This document shows positions 29,989-39,806 of a stretch of DNA of 64,000 nt, piece by piece. Under the pieces are notes generated by a model. That model was not told the DNA's origin. It made no database searches and was given only the letters and a program-made list of their open reading frames with translations. The position numbers and the translations under genes were made by a program. This DNA is from G963665545 sp963665545. Lineage in GTDB: Bacteria > Pseudomonadota > Gammaproteobacteria > Xanthomonadales > SZUA-36. The stretch's first letter is position 1; each line of letters begins with the position of its first letter. The stretch is from NCBI GenBank assembly GCA_963665545.2, contig CAXXKZ010000011.1, positions 496,001-560,000 of the forward strand, in the 5' to 3' direction.

Positions 29989-30912
29989 ATGAGCAAAGTA
30001 GCTGTCATCGGTTGTGGTGTGATCGGACAAGGATGGGCCGTGGTGTTCGCCCGTTCCGGTTTTGAGGTGTGCCTGTTCGATGCGCAAGCAGGGGCAGCAG
30101 AGGTGGCACTGGAGCGCATCGACGGCGTCGTTCGTGACCTGCTCAGTATTGAGGACAGTGATCGTGAGGCCGTGCGCGCCAGAATATCCATAGCAGTTGA
30201 CGTGGAAGAGGCAGTAGCGGGCGCGATCTACGTCCAGGAGAGCATCACCGAAGAGGCCGGAGCCAAACGGGATGTATTCATTCAGCTGGACGCCCTCGCA
30301 GCACCAGATACCATACTCGCCAGTTCCGCTTCGGCCATTCCTCCTGACCAATTTCTTGCCGATGTCGAAGGCCGGCGTCGCTGTCTCATCGCCCACCCGT
30401 TCAATCCGCCCTATCTGATCACTGTGGTGGAAGTGCTGCCCAATTCGTGGACGGACGCTGCAGTGCTGGAAAGCTGCCTGGAAATGATGCGCCGCTGCGG
30501 CCAGGCGCCCATTCTGGTTAAAAGGCCCATTGAAGGATTTGTGGTCAACCGGCTGCAGGTGGCGTTGGTCAACGAGGCCATGAACCTGGTAGCCCGAGGC
30601 GTCGCCTCTCCGGCTGATATCGACACCGGGGTGCGTGAGGGGCTGGGGCGTCGCTGGGCCATTTTTGGCCCTTTCGAGACCATGAATTCCAACGCGCCGA
30701 ACGGATTCAGGGAATACACCGCCAAGTTCGGATCGAGCTACCAGGGCCTCGGCCAGGATCTTAAAATCCACGAGCCCTGGGACCCCAAAGCGTTGGAAGC
30801 GGTTGCGCAGTATCTGGAGTCCAGCGGCAGAAGTAACCACGATGTCGAAAAATACCGCGATGAAATGATTGTGAAAATCAGCCGCCTGATCGACTCGGCA
30901 GAATCGCAATGA
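29989..30912 (+). CDS. 3-hydroxyacyl-CoA dehydrogenase family, CRYL1-like (L-gulonate/carnitine/hydroxy-acid dehydrogenase)
   Basis: A 307-residue NAD-dependent dehydrogenase. Rossmann motif GCGVIGQGWA (8-17), the family's SSSA-like loop (ASSASAIPP), the catalytic His in AHPFNPPYLITVVEV, and a CRYL1-type C-terminal domain (FVVNRLQVAL, IFGPFETMNSN). It lacks the second C-terminal repeat of true FadB, so small hydroxy acids or hydroxyacyl-CoA without a long chain are likely. It is first in the operon; its stop overlaps the next ATG (ATGA). L-carnitine dehydrogenase and L-gulonate 3-dehydrogenase share this fold; the choice is open. Confidence 0.85.
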   Translation: MSKVAVIGCGVIGQGWAVVFARSGFEVCLFDAQAGAAEVALERIDGVVRDLLSIEDSDREAVRARISIAVDVEEAVAGAIYVQESITEEAGAKRDVFIQLDALAAPDTILASSASAIPPDQFLADVEGRRRCLIAHPFNPPYLITVVEVLPNSWTDAAVLESCLEMMRRCGQAPILVKRPIEGFVVNRLQVALVNEAMNLVARGVASPADIDTGVREGLGRRWAIFGPFETMNSNAPNGFREYTAKFGSSYQGLGQDLKIHEPWDPKALEAVAQYLESSGRSNHDVEKYRDEMIVKISRLIDSAESQ

Positions 30913-32690
30913 GCCACTACCGCGCACCGCTGCGGGACATGCAGTTCGTGCTGCATGAATTGCTGGGCGTACGCGAGCAACTCAACCAGTTGCCGCCCTG
31001 GGCGGAACTCGACAACAACCTGATGGACTCTGTCCTGCAAGAGGCCGGGCGTTTTTGCGAGGAGGAAATCGCGCCGCTCAACCGCTCTGGTGATGAGGAA
31101 GGCTGTCGCCTGGAGAGCGGCCGGGTCAGAACGCCAACCGGATTCAGACAGGCCTACCGGACATTTGCTCAAGGTGGGTGGTGTGGCCTCACCGCCAGCG
31201 AGAAATACGGCGGCCAGGGCCTGCCAGGTAGCATCGACATCCTGGTCAATGAAATGATGGGGTCGGCCAACCTGTCTTTCGCCGACTACATCGGCTTGAT
31301 CGCGGGCGCCTTCACAGCCATCGAGCGATTTGCCGACGAAGACCTGAGAGCCATCTACCTGCCGCGCCTGGCCAGCGGCGAATGGGGTGCGACCATGTGC
31401 ATGACCGAACCCCATTGCGGCACCGATGTGGGCATGTTGCGCACCCAGGCTATTCCCCAGGCTGACGGCAGCCATGCCATCTCCGGCACCAAAATATTTA
31501 TTTCCGGTGGCGACCATGACCTGACCGACAACATCGTTCACCTGGTGTTGGCACGTCTGCCGGATGCGCCGCCCGGTGTCCGCGGCATCAGCCTTTTCCT
31601 GGTGCCCAAGCGGTTACCTGATGCAGCCGGAGAAGCTGGCGAAACCAATGCGGTACGCGCTGTCCGGCTCGAGCACAAGATGGGTTATTGCGCGTCTGCC
31701 ACTTGCCAGATGGAATTCGAGGGCGCCCGCGGCTGGCGGCTGGCCGAACCCCATCGTGGGCTGTGGGCGATGTTTGTCATGGTCAATCACACCCGACTGC
31801 TGACTGCTGTGCAGGGGCTGTCCACGGCCGAGGGCGCCTACCAGTACGCAGTTCGCTATGCCCGCGAGCGCATCCAGGGCCGCGCCCTGACCGGCCCGGC
31901 TCAACCGGACAAACCGGCGGACCCCCTGATTGTCCACCCGGACGTACGCCGCATGTTGCTCAAGTCCCGTGCTTTTATCGAGGGCGCACGGGCATTGGCG
32001 GTGTGGGCTGCCCTGCTGTTGGACCAGGAGCATCACCACCCCGATGAGGCAGTGCGCGAAACAGCCGCGGATCTGGTGTCATTGCTGACGCCCGTGTTCA
32101 AGGCATTTTTCACCGACTCGGGTTTCGAAAGTTGCAATGATTCCATGCAGATATTCGGTGGTCACGGCTATATACGCGAAACAGGAGTCGAGCAGTTCGT
32201 GCGTGATTGTCGAATAGCACAAATCCAGGAAGGCGCCAATGGCATCCAGGCACTTGATCTGATGGGGCGCAAATTGACCATGAATGATGGCCGTGCCTAT
32301 AAACGGTTTGTGGCCATGGTCAATGCCACAATAGAACAGCAGAACGGGAATCCCGCTTTGCATGAGTTTGCCCAACCCCTGGCCCAAGCCCTGGCACGCC
32401 TGGAGCAATGCACCGAGTGGATCAGCGAGGCCAGCGCCAGGGACGCCAACGAAATGGGCGCGGCCGGGGTGGACTACCTGAATGTATTTGGCTTCACAAC
32501 ATTCGCCTGGATGTGGGCCCGCATGGCTGAAACTGCCCTGCCGAAGCAGTCTCAGCATGCTTTTTACATGACCAAGCTGGCCACCGCACGCTTTTATTTT
32601 TTGCGCATGCTACCCATGATGGAAGGCCATGCAAGGGCCATGGAAGGCGGCGCCGGTGCCATGATGGACCTGCCCGAAGAGGCGTTCTGA
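30909..32690 (+). CDS. Acyl-CoA dehydrogenase, about 590-residue type with C-terminal extension (DmdC-like group)
   Basis: A 593-residue FAD enzyme. The N-terminus YRAPLRDMQFVLHELL is characteristic of the group with DmdC (methylmercaptopropionyl-CoA dehydrogenase) and relatives. Then come the FAD/substrate segments MCMTEPHCGTDVG and ISGTKIFISGGDHD, IQILQ-region counterpart MQIFGGHGYIRETGVEQFVRDCRI, and the additional C-terminal helical domain to 593. It introduces a double bond into an acyl-CoA, feeding the hydratase at 32703. The start overlaps the stop of the dehydrogenase, so translation is coupled. The actual acyl group is unknown. Confidence 0.9.
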   Translation: MSHYRAPLRDMQFVLHELLGVREQLNQLPPWAELDNNLMDSVLQEAGRFCEEEIAPLNRSGDEEGCRLESGRVRTPTGFRQAYRTFAQGGWCGLTASEKYGGQGLPGSIDILVNEMMGSANLSFADYIGLIAGAFTAIERFADEDLRAIYLPRLASGEWGATMCMTEPHCGTDVGMLRTQAIPQADGSHAISGTKIFISGGDHDLTDNIVHLVLARLPDAPPGVRGISLFLVPKRLPDAAGEAGETNAVRAVRLEHKMGYCASATCQMEFEGARGWRLAEPHRGLWAMFVMVNHTRLLTAVQGLSTAEGAYQYAVRYARERIQGRALTGPAQPDKPADPLIVHPDVRRMLLKSRAFIEGARALAVWAALLLDQEHHHPDEAVRETAADLVSLLTPVFKAFFTDSGFESCNDSMQIFGGHGYIRETGVEQFVRDCRIAQIQEGANGIQALDLMGRKLTMNDGRAYKRFVAMVNATIEQQNGNPALHEFAQPLAQALARLEQCTEWISEASARDANEMGAAGVDYLNVFGFTTFAWMWARMAETALPKQSQHAFYMTKLATARFYFLRMLPMMEGHARAMEGGAGAMMDLPEEAF

Positions 32691-32702
32691 ACGGAGAAAA
32701 TC

Positions 32703-33488
32703 ATGAGCCAATCTGTCACAACATCCCGCGACGGACAAATCCTGCACGTCATACTCGACCGGCCGAAGGCAAATGCCATTGATGCCGCCACCAGTCGCGA
32801 ACTGGGTGAGGCATTTGCTCATTTGCGCGATGACGACAGCCTGATCGTCGCCACCGTCACCGGCGGCGGCGATAAATTCTTTTCCGCAGGCTGGGATCTC
32901 AAGGCGGCCGCCGGCGGAAAAGGCGAGGGCGATGATTACGGCGTTGGTGGCTTTGCCGGACTGACAGAAATGTTCGACCTGAACAAGCCGGTGATCGCCG
33001 CCGTCAACGGCATGGCGGTCGGTGGCGGTTTCGAACTGGCGTTGGCCTGCGACATTATTGTCGCCAGTGAACAAACTGTATTCATGTTTCCTGAGCTAAA
33101 CGTCGGCAACATGGCTGATGCGGGTGGTGTGCAACGTCTGCCACGCCGCCTGCCGCATCACGTCGCCATGGACATGCTGTTAACCGGAAGGCGGATGAAT
33201 GCCGAGGAGGCCGCACGGTACGGGCTGGTGAATTATGTCGTGGCGCACGACCAGGTTGTGAACCGGGCGAAAGAAATTGCACGAGTCATCGCTGGCGGAG
33301 CACCACTGTCGGTACAGGCCATCAAGGAGGCCGTGCGAAGCATGGAAAATATGAGCGTCGAGGAGGCCTTCCAGGCAGTGCACACACGCAACATGCCGGC
33401 GTATGTGCGAATGCTGGGTTCTGAAGATTATCTCGAAGGTCCGCGGGCTTTTGCAGAAGGCCGCCAACCGATTTGGAAAGGCCGATGA
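32703..33488 (+). CDS. Enoyl-CoA hydratase/isomerase family, CaiD (carnitinyl-CoA dehydratase)-like
   Basis: A 261-residue crotonase-fold protein. It shares the distinctive stretches of CaiD as I recall them: DRPKANAIDA, FFSAGWDLKAAA, GGFAGLTE, KPVIAAVNG, GGGFELALA, and the C-terminus GPRAFAEGRQPIWKGR, all stronger than to generic FadB-type hydratases. It hydrates an enoyl-CoA such as crotonobetainyl-CoA, or a near analogue. It follows the acyl-CoA dehydrogenase by 12 bases. CaiB/CaiC-type CoA transferase or ligase genes are not in the window, so carnitine use is only a hypothesis. Confidence 0.85.
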   Translation: MSQSVTTSRDGQILHVILDRPKANAIDAATSRELGEAFAHLRDDDSLIVATVTGGGDKFFSAGWDLKAAAGGKGEGDDYGVGGFAGLTEMFDLNKPVIAAVNGMAVGGGFELALACDIIVASEQTVFMFPELNVGNMADAGGVQRLPRRLPHHVAMDMLLTGRRMNAEEAARYGLVNYVVAHDQVVNRAKEIARVIAGGAPLSVQAIKEAVRSMENMSVEEAFQAVHTRNMPAYVRMLGSEDYLEGPRAFAEGRQPIWKGR

Positions 33489-33498
33489 GCACTTTCTT

Positions 33499-34278
33499 TC
33501 AGTCCAGAATCATCCTGCCCCAGGAATCGAATGTCAGGTTGACCACGCTGTCGCGCATCAGGAATTCCTGAGCGGGTGGCGCCAGTGATTCGTCTACCGG
33601 CCTGATGGGGCCGACTGAGCTCGCCCTGATCTGCAGACGAGCTGCGTTTTCCAGCATAACGATCAGGTAAAGCGCTTCTTCAATCGATTTACCCCCGACG
33701 ATGATGCCGTGGTGGGCCAGCAATGCACATTTCTTGTGCGCGCCCAAGGCAGCCGAGATCAGCTCCCCCTCGCTGTTACCCAGAGGCAAACCTGGCCAAT
33801 CTGGGAGAAAAGCACAATCCTCATAAAACATCATCGCGTCCATATGGGCAATGATCAACTCCTCCCCCAGCATGGAAAGCGCCGAGGCAAATGGGGCGTG
33901 GGTGTGGATAATGACCTGGATATCCGGGCGTTGTTCATATATCCACAAATGAAATCGGACCGCAGGATTGGGCATGCAATTACCCTCAACCACCCTCATT
34001 TGCCGGTCAAATCGAACCAGGTCAGCGGCAGTAATTTCCCCAAAGTTTCGGGTGAAATCAGTCGACCAAAAAGTCTGCCCATCCTGTGCACGAGCGGTAA
34101 TCTGACCCGCCAGGTAGGCCGTATGACCTTCATCCGCCAGCTTTCTTGCGGCGATCATCATTTTGTCCTTAAAACTGAAGTTGGCGCGATGGACGTACTT
34201 TTTCATGTCCCGCCGGATGCGGTCACTGATGGCTTCTTCGGTTTCCTCATGAAAGCTCGGATTGGGTTCTTTGTGCAT
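33499..34278 (-). CDS. Class II aldolase/adducin family protein
   Basis: A 259-residue protein with the class II aldolase metal motif HTHAPF and the later AHHGIIVGG. The first part (KYVHRANFSF, ARKLADEGHTAYLAGQITAR) matches the decarboxylase/adducin branch rather than fuculose-phosphate aldolase. It has no signal peptide. It is convergent with the CaiD-like gene (10-base gap) and divergent from the PLP enzyme at 34409. Its role next to an acyl-CoA operon is unclear. Paralogue at 10859-11641. Confidence 0.85.
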   Translation of the reverse strand: MHKEPNPSFHEETEEAISDRIRRDMKKYVHRANFSFKDKMMIAARKLADEGHTAYLAGQITARAQDGQTFWSTDFTRNFGEITAADLVRFDRQMRVVEGNCMPNPAVRFHLWIYEQRPDIQVIIHTHAPFASALSMLGEELIIAHMDAMMFYEDCAFLPDWPGLPLGNSEGELISAALGAHKKCALLAHHGIIVGGKSIEEALYLIVMLENAARLQIRASSVGPIRPVDESLAPPAQEFLMRDSVVNLTFDSWGRMILD

Positions 34279-34408
34279 AAAGATGGCTCTCCTGGATCAG
34301 AGTATAACCAAACGGGACATGGAGTAATCACCCACAAAGTTGATATGCATGACGCTTGCCAGCGATTAGACTATGGCCAGTTATCTGTACCAACCAAAGG
34401 ACACAAAT

Positions 34409-35560
34409 ATGGGATTCAGAACCAGGCAGATCCATGCAGGGGTAACCCCCGATCCCCTCACTGGCGCGATCCTGTCGCCGATATACCAGACCACGACCTA
34501 CGTGCAGCCATCCATCGATGAGTATCTTTCAAAAGGCTACTCTTATTCCAGAAGCGGCAATCCCACCGTGCGGGCGCTTGAATTGAAGCTGGCTGACCTG
34601 GAAGGCGGGGCTGACTGCATCTGTTTCAGCACAGGCATGGCCGCCGTCAATGGGTTTCTGGTCGCCTTTCTCAATGCCGGCGACCACGCCATTATTTCCG
34701 ATGTGGCCTATGGCGGCACCTACCGCCTGTGCACTAAAGTGCTGAGCCGATTTGGCGTGGACTTCACTTTCGCCGACACCGCCAACCCTGACGAAGTGCG
34801 GCAAGTCGTGAAGGACAACACGACCCTGATCCTCACCGAAACGCCGGCCAACCCAACCATGAAGACCTCGGACATCGCCGCCATTTCGGCAGTGGCGCAA
34901 AGCGCCGGGCTTATCCACGCCGTTGACAACACTTTCTTGACACCCTACTACCAGCGGCCCCTTGAATTGGGCGCCGACATATCCATTCACAGCACCACCA
35001 AATACATGGACGGCCACAATGCCACCGTGGGTGGTGCTGTCATCAGTAAATACGCCGAGCACGATGAGGCGGTTCGTTTCATCCAAAACAGCACCGGCAG
35101 CATCATGTCGCCGCAAGTGGCCTGGCTGACGATGCAGGGTTGCAAAACACTGTCGGTTCGGATGGACCAGCAATCGGCCAATGCCATGGCGATCGCACAA
35201 TTTCTCGACGCACACCCCAAGGTGGCGCAAGTCTGTTATCCCGGGCTGCCGTCGTTTGACAAGCACGAATTGGCCAGCACCCAGGCATCCGGTTACGGCG
35301 CCATGATGTGGTTTGAGGTCAAGGGCGGTCTCGACGCCGGCAAACGATTAATGGACAATGTAGAGGTTTGGAGCCTGGCTGAAAACCTAGGTTCTGTGGA
35401 ATCACTGATTACGCACCCTGTCACGATGACCCACGCTGATGTGGAAGAAGCAGAGCGGATTCGCGTTGGCATCATCGACGGGCTGGTGCGGTTGTCGGTG
35501 GGTCTGGAGGACACCGAAGACCTGGTCGGCGCCCTGGACCAGGCACTGGAGCAAGTATGA
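34409..35560 (+). CDS. Cys/Met metabolism PLP enzyme (cystathionine gamma-synthase / gamma-lyase family)
   Basis: A 383-residue fold-type I PLP enzyme. The Lys that binds PLP is K198 in SIHSTTKYMDGH; YSYSRSGNPTVRALE and ESLITHPVTMTH are the family's conserved blocks. It acts on the gamma or beta carbon of Cys/Met-type substrates; synthase, cystathionine lyase and methionine gamma-lyase are not separable here. ATG 34409 has AAGGA 8 bases upstream and leaves the expected N-terminus (GFRTRQIHAG); an earlier Met at 34373 is less likely. Its stop overlaps the ATG of the RND adaptor gene. Confidence 0.9.
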   Translation: MGFRTRQIHAGVTPDPLTGAILSPIYQTTTYVQPSIDEYLSKGYSYSRSGNPTVRALELKLADLEGGADCICFSTGMAAVNGFLVAFLNAGDHAIISDVAYGGTYRLCTKVLSRFGVDFTFADTANPDEVRQVVKDNTTLILTETPANPTMKTSDIAAISAVAQSAGLIHAVDNTFLTPYYQRPLELGADISIHSTTKYMDGHNATVGGAVISKYAEHDEAVRFIQNSTGSIMSPQVAWLTMQGCKTLSVRMDQQSANAMAIAQFLDAHPKVAQVCYPGLPSFDKHELASTQASGYGAMMWFEVKGGLDAGKRLMDNVEVWSLAENLGSVESLITHPVTMTHADVEEAERIRVGIIDGLVRLSVGLEDTEDLVGALDQALEQV

Positions 35561-36691
35561 TGCGAATTCGATCAGCAGTATTCCTGACCCTGGCCATTCT
35601 CGCCGGCGGCTGCAGCCGTGAATCAGAGGTCGCCGGTCCGCCACCGGTACGGCCAGTCAAAACATTTACCGTTGAAAGGCAGCTCGGGTGCGGTCCTGCG
35701 CCGCTTTCCAGGCAGCCTGCGCGCTGCGAAACGGGCAGAACTGGCATTTCGTGTGGCGAGCGTGCTGCAAGAGATGAATGCCATTGAGGGGCTGCGGGTC
35801 AAAAAGGGAGCATTGCTCGCCCGCCTCGACCCTACCGATTATCAGTTACAACTGCAGGACCGACAGGCCACTTTTGACAATGCGCGAAACAATTTTGAGC
35901 GCGGCAAGCAACTGGTGGGGGACGGTAACATTTCCCGCACCAACTTCGACCGAATGGAGGCCTCATTCAAGACTTCACAGGCAGCATTGAACCTGGCGAA
36001 GCAAGAGCTGGAATATACCGAGTTGCGCGCGCCATTCGATGGTCGAATCGCCAGCCGTGAGGCAGAAAACTTTGAAGAAGTCCTCGCCAAACAAACGGTG
36101 ATTCATTTTCAGAATGATGACTTTCTGGATGTGTTGATCGACGTGCCGGAATCCCTGGTCCGCAGTATCCGCCTTTCGTCCGAGGAAGATGAAAGTGTGG
36201 CATCGACCCGGGTCATAGCTGTCGCTGAGTTTGAAGGGCGACCGGAGCAACAATTCGAACTGACGTTCAAGGAGATCGCAACGCGGGCAGATGCCCAGAC
36301 CCAGACTTTCAGGGTGACGATGATCATGGACGGACCGGACGACCTGAGGGTATTGCCTGGAATGACCGTCAACGTTGAGCTGGATTTGTCTCGCGTGGTT
36401 GAAACCGACACATCAAAATGGGTGCCGACCAACGCGGTCGTAGCCGATAGCGGACTGGACGCAACTGTGTGGCTGTTGGATGACCAGTCCATGACCGTGT
36501 CGAGTCACCCGGTCTCAATCGGCAGAATATCGGGAAGCAAAATTGAAATCACTTCGGGCCTTATTGGTGGCGAGGAAATTGTCAGTGTCGGGGCGGTCTA
36601 CCTCGCTGAGGGCATGGCAGTGACCCGCATGAAACTGACCGAACAGGCCATCCCGCGCGAAGACAGTTCCCCTGTTTCTGACAATGGATGA
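35557..36691 (+). CDS. RND efflux periplasmic adaptor (membrane fusion protein), lipoprotein; one frameshift
   Basis: The ATG at 35557 overlaps the previous stop. A lipobox LAGGC (residues 15-19) anchors it. The frame breaks at AAA 35675-35677; one A fewer joins VRPVKTFTVE to GSSGAVLRRFPGSLRAAK and the rest of the protein (about 377 residues). The remaining parts are the lipoyl halves around LQEMNAIEGLRVKKGALLARLDP and ELEYTELRAPFDGRIA, a coiled-coil hairpin (about residues 100-150), and a beta-barrel domain. It links the inner-membrane pump (36719) to an outer-membrane channel, whose gene is not in the window. Confidence 0.88.
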
Positions 36692-36718
36692 GGGTCAGTG
36701 GTTGATGGACGTTAGCCG

Positions 36719-39700
36719 ATGAATATTGGCGAGTATTCTGTAAACAGCAAGGTCGTCTCCTGGCTGCTGGCCGTTATCATGGTCGGCGGAGGAATCGCCG
36801 CTTTTGACCGTATGGGCAAGTTGGAAGATCCCGCGTTTACGATCAAGTCGGCCAAAATTCTTACCCGCTACCCGGGCGCCACCGCGCAGGAAGTCCAGGA
36901 TGAACTCACCTTCAACCTGGAAGACGCCATCCAACGCATGGAGCAGGTCAAGCGGATCAAAATGTCGGTCTCCAGGCCCGGCCTGTCTGACATTCTGATC
37001 GATTTCAAGGATCAATACCGGGCCGACGACCTGCCCAATGTTTTCGATGAATTGCGCCGCAAAGTCGCCGATATATCGCCCAGCTTGCCGCCGGGCGCGC
37101 TGGCGCCGATGGTGATCGATGATTTTGGCGACGTGTACGGCATGTACGGCGTGCTGACGGGCGAGGGTTACAGCTGACGTGATCTCTACGACACCGCAGA
37201 GACCATAAAACGGCAATTGATCCTAGTGCCGGGCGTGCGCAAAGTCATCATCGACGGGACACAGCGCGAAGTTGTCTACGTGGACATATCGCGCTCGAGA
37301 ATTGCCGAGCTGGGCCTTGACCTTCAAGCCATTGCGCAGGTTTTGCAATCACAGAACGTGGTAGTGGACGCCGGCAGCGTGAGGGTGGCCGATGACTACC
37401 TGAGAATCAGCCCCAGCGGCGACTTTCAGTCAGTCCAGGAAATCGGCAACGTCATGATCAGTTCCAGTGACAGGACGCTGATTAGATTGAGCGATATCGC
37501 CACCATTACCCGGGCCTACGAAGAAGTCCCGATCAAGATGTACTTCGTCGATGGCAAGCCAGGCTTGACCATCGGCATTTCAATGCTCGGCGGGCAAAAC
37601 GTGGTCAGCGTGGGCCAAAAAGTAGAGCAGAGATTGACCGAACTGGCACCGATCATTCCACTAGGTATGAGCCTGGAATCGGTCTATAACCAGCCCACCG
37701 AAGTGGACAAATCCGTCAGTGGCTTTATTGTCAGCGTTGGCCAAGCGGTGGCAATCGTCATCGCCGTGTTGTTGGTATTTATGGGCTTGAAAACCGGCTT
37801 CATTATCGGCGCGGTATTGCTGATCACGGTTGCGGGCACGCTGTTCATCATGGATATGTTCAACATTGAACTGCAACGGATTTCGCTGGGCGCTCTGGTT
37901 ATTGCGCTGGGCATGTTGGTTGACAATGCCATCGTGGTCGCCGAAGGAATGATGGTTCGCATGCAGGCAGGAATGAGCGCTTCAAAAGCTGCAGGTGAGG
38001 CTGTCGGAAAGACCATGTGGGCGCTGCTTGGGGGTACGGTGATCGGCATCCTGACATTTTCTGCAATTGGACTTTCCCCCGACAATACCGGTGAATTCGC
38101 CAGTTCCCTGTTCTATGTGATCATGATTTCCCTGTCGCTGAGCTGGCTGACTGCTGTGAGTACGACACCGTTGCTGTGCGCCCTGGTGCTTAAACCGGCA
38201 AAACCGGATGGTGACAAAACTGACCCCTATGCCGGCAAGATTTTCACAGTCTACCGCGGCATCGTCAACGCTGCCGTGAAATTGCGCTGGATTACTGTAG
38301 CGGCGGTAGTCGGGCTGTTTGTCCTGGCCCTGGTCGGATTTGGCTACGTCAAAAGCGGCTTCTTCCCCGACGCGAGCACACCCCTTTTCTACGTGGATAT
38401 ATACGAGCCTGAAGGGGCCGATATTCGTAAGACTCGTGACGACACCTTGACCATCAGCAAGTTTCTGCGCCAGCAATCCGGCGTGGTGAAAACCACTGCC
38501 GTGGTGGGTGGTCCGCATCAGCGCTTTACCCTGGTGTATGACGCCCGGGAACCCTCGAGCGCCTATTCCCAGATCATCGTCCAGACTGAGAGCCGCGAAC
38601 AGATCGCAGAAGTATGGGCTGCCACCGAGGGCTACATGCGCGACAACATGCCCTGGCTGGACCCCATCATCAAAGCCCTGAGAATTGGGCCAGGGCGCGA
38701 CTCCAAGATTGAGGCACGCTTTTCCGGACCCGATGCCGAGGTGTTGCGGGATTTGGCCGAACAGGCCAAAGCGATCATGCGGGCTGATGCCGAAGCGAAG
38801 GATGTACGGGACGACTGGCGTTCACCGGTCAAGGTTGTGACGCCCATCTTCAACGAGCAGGTCGGCCGCCAACTCGGTGTATCGCGTGAAGACCTGGGCC
38901 AGGGACTACAATATTCCTTCGAAGGCACAACCGTGGGCACCTATCGGGACGGCATCCACCTGCTGCCAATCAAGGTCCGCGCCCCCGAAGATGAACGCGT
39001 GAGCATCGACAATATGCGCGATGCGCAGGTCTGGAGTCCGGTTTTGAAACAATCCGTGCCACTGTCGCAGGTGGTTTCGGGCTACGAAACGACCTGGGAA
39101 AATGCCGTCATTCGAGGCCGGGACCGCATCCAGACAATCATTGCCTCCTGCAACCCTACCGGCGCGTTGACCGACCCGCTGTTTTCCAGACTTCGGCCAC
39201 AAATGGAGGAGATGGAATTACCCCCCGGGTATGCGCTTGAGTGGGGTGGAGAATACGAGGATTCGTATCTGGCGCAACAGGGCCTGAACGCATCCTTGCC
39301 GGTTGGATTTATGCTGATGATACTGACCAGCATCTTCCTGTTCGGCACATTGCGCCAGCCCATCATCATATGGCTGACCGTGCCCCTGGCCATTGTCGGC
39401 ATTACCGCCGGTCTGTTGGCGACCGACGGTGCATTTGACTTTATGTCACTGCTGGGCGCACTTTCGCTGGTGGGTCTGCTGATCAAGAACGCCATTGTCC
39501 TGATCGAGGAAATCGATCAACAGATCGAGACCGGCAAGCCTCGCTTCACGGCCGTTCTGGATTCAGCGGTGAGCCGCATGCGACCTGTTCTGCTGGCGGC
39601 AGCCACGACCATTCTGGGCCTGATTCCGCTGCTCAGCGACGTCTTCTTCGTCAATATGTCAGTCACCATCATGGCGGGCCTCGGATTCGCGTCGCTTCTG

Positions 39701-39763
39701 ACGCTGACCGTCGTACCCACGTTTTACGCGATATTTTTTGGCATCAAACCGGACGAAATCTGA
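36719..39763 (+). CDS. RND efflux pump permease (AcrB/HAE1 type), in-frame TGA at 37175-37177
   Basis: About 1,014 codons. Twelve membrane helices in the usual pattern: one at the start, then groups at about 340-560 and 860-1000; the proton-relay Asp pair is in ALGMLVDNAIVVAEG. Large periplasmic loops follow helices 1 and 7. One TGA interrupts the frame after YGVLTGEGYS, and RDLYDTAETIKRQL continues it directly; TGG would restore Trp. If real, only 152 residues are made from the first start. The gene follows the adaptor by 27 bases; together they export hydrophobic toxins or drugs. Confidence 0.9.
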
Positions 39764-39806
39764 CTCAGATCCACTTTCCCCAAAGTAGAGGCATCACTGT
39801 CGATTT

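Noticed and set aside
6437..37177. Selenocysteine or an alternative genetic code for the in-frame TGA codons
   Set aside because: The families are not selenoproteins, TAG codons show the same behaviour, and TGA serves as an ordinary stop for many intact genes here (for example at 33486-33488 and 45719-45721).
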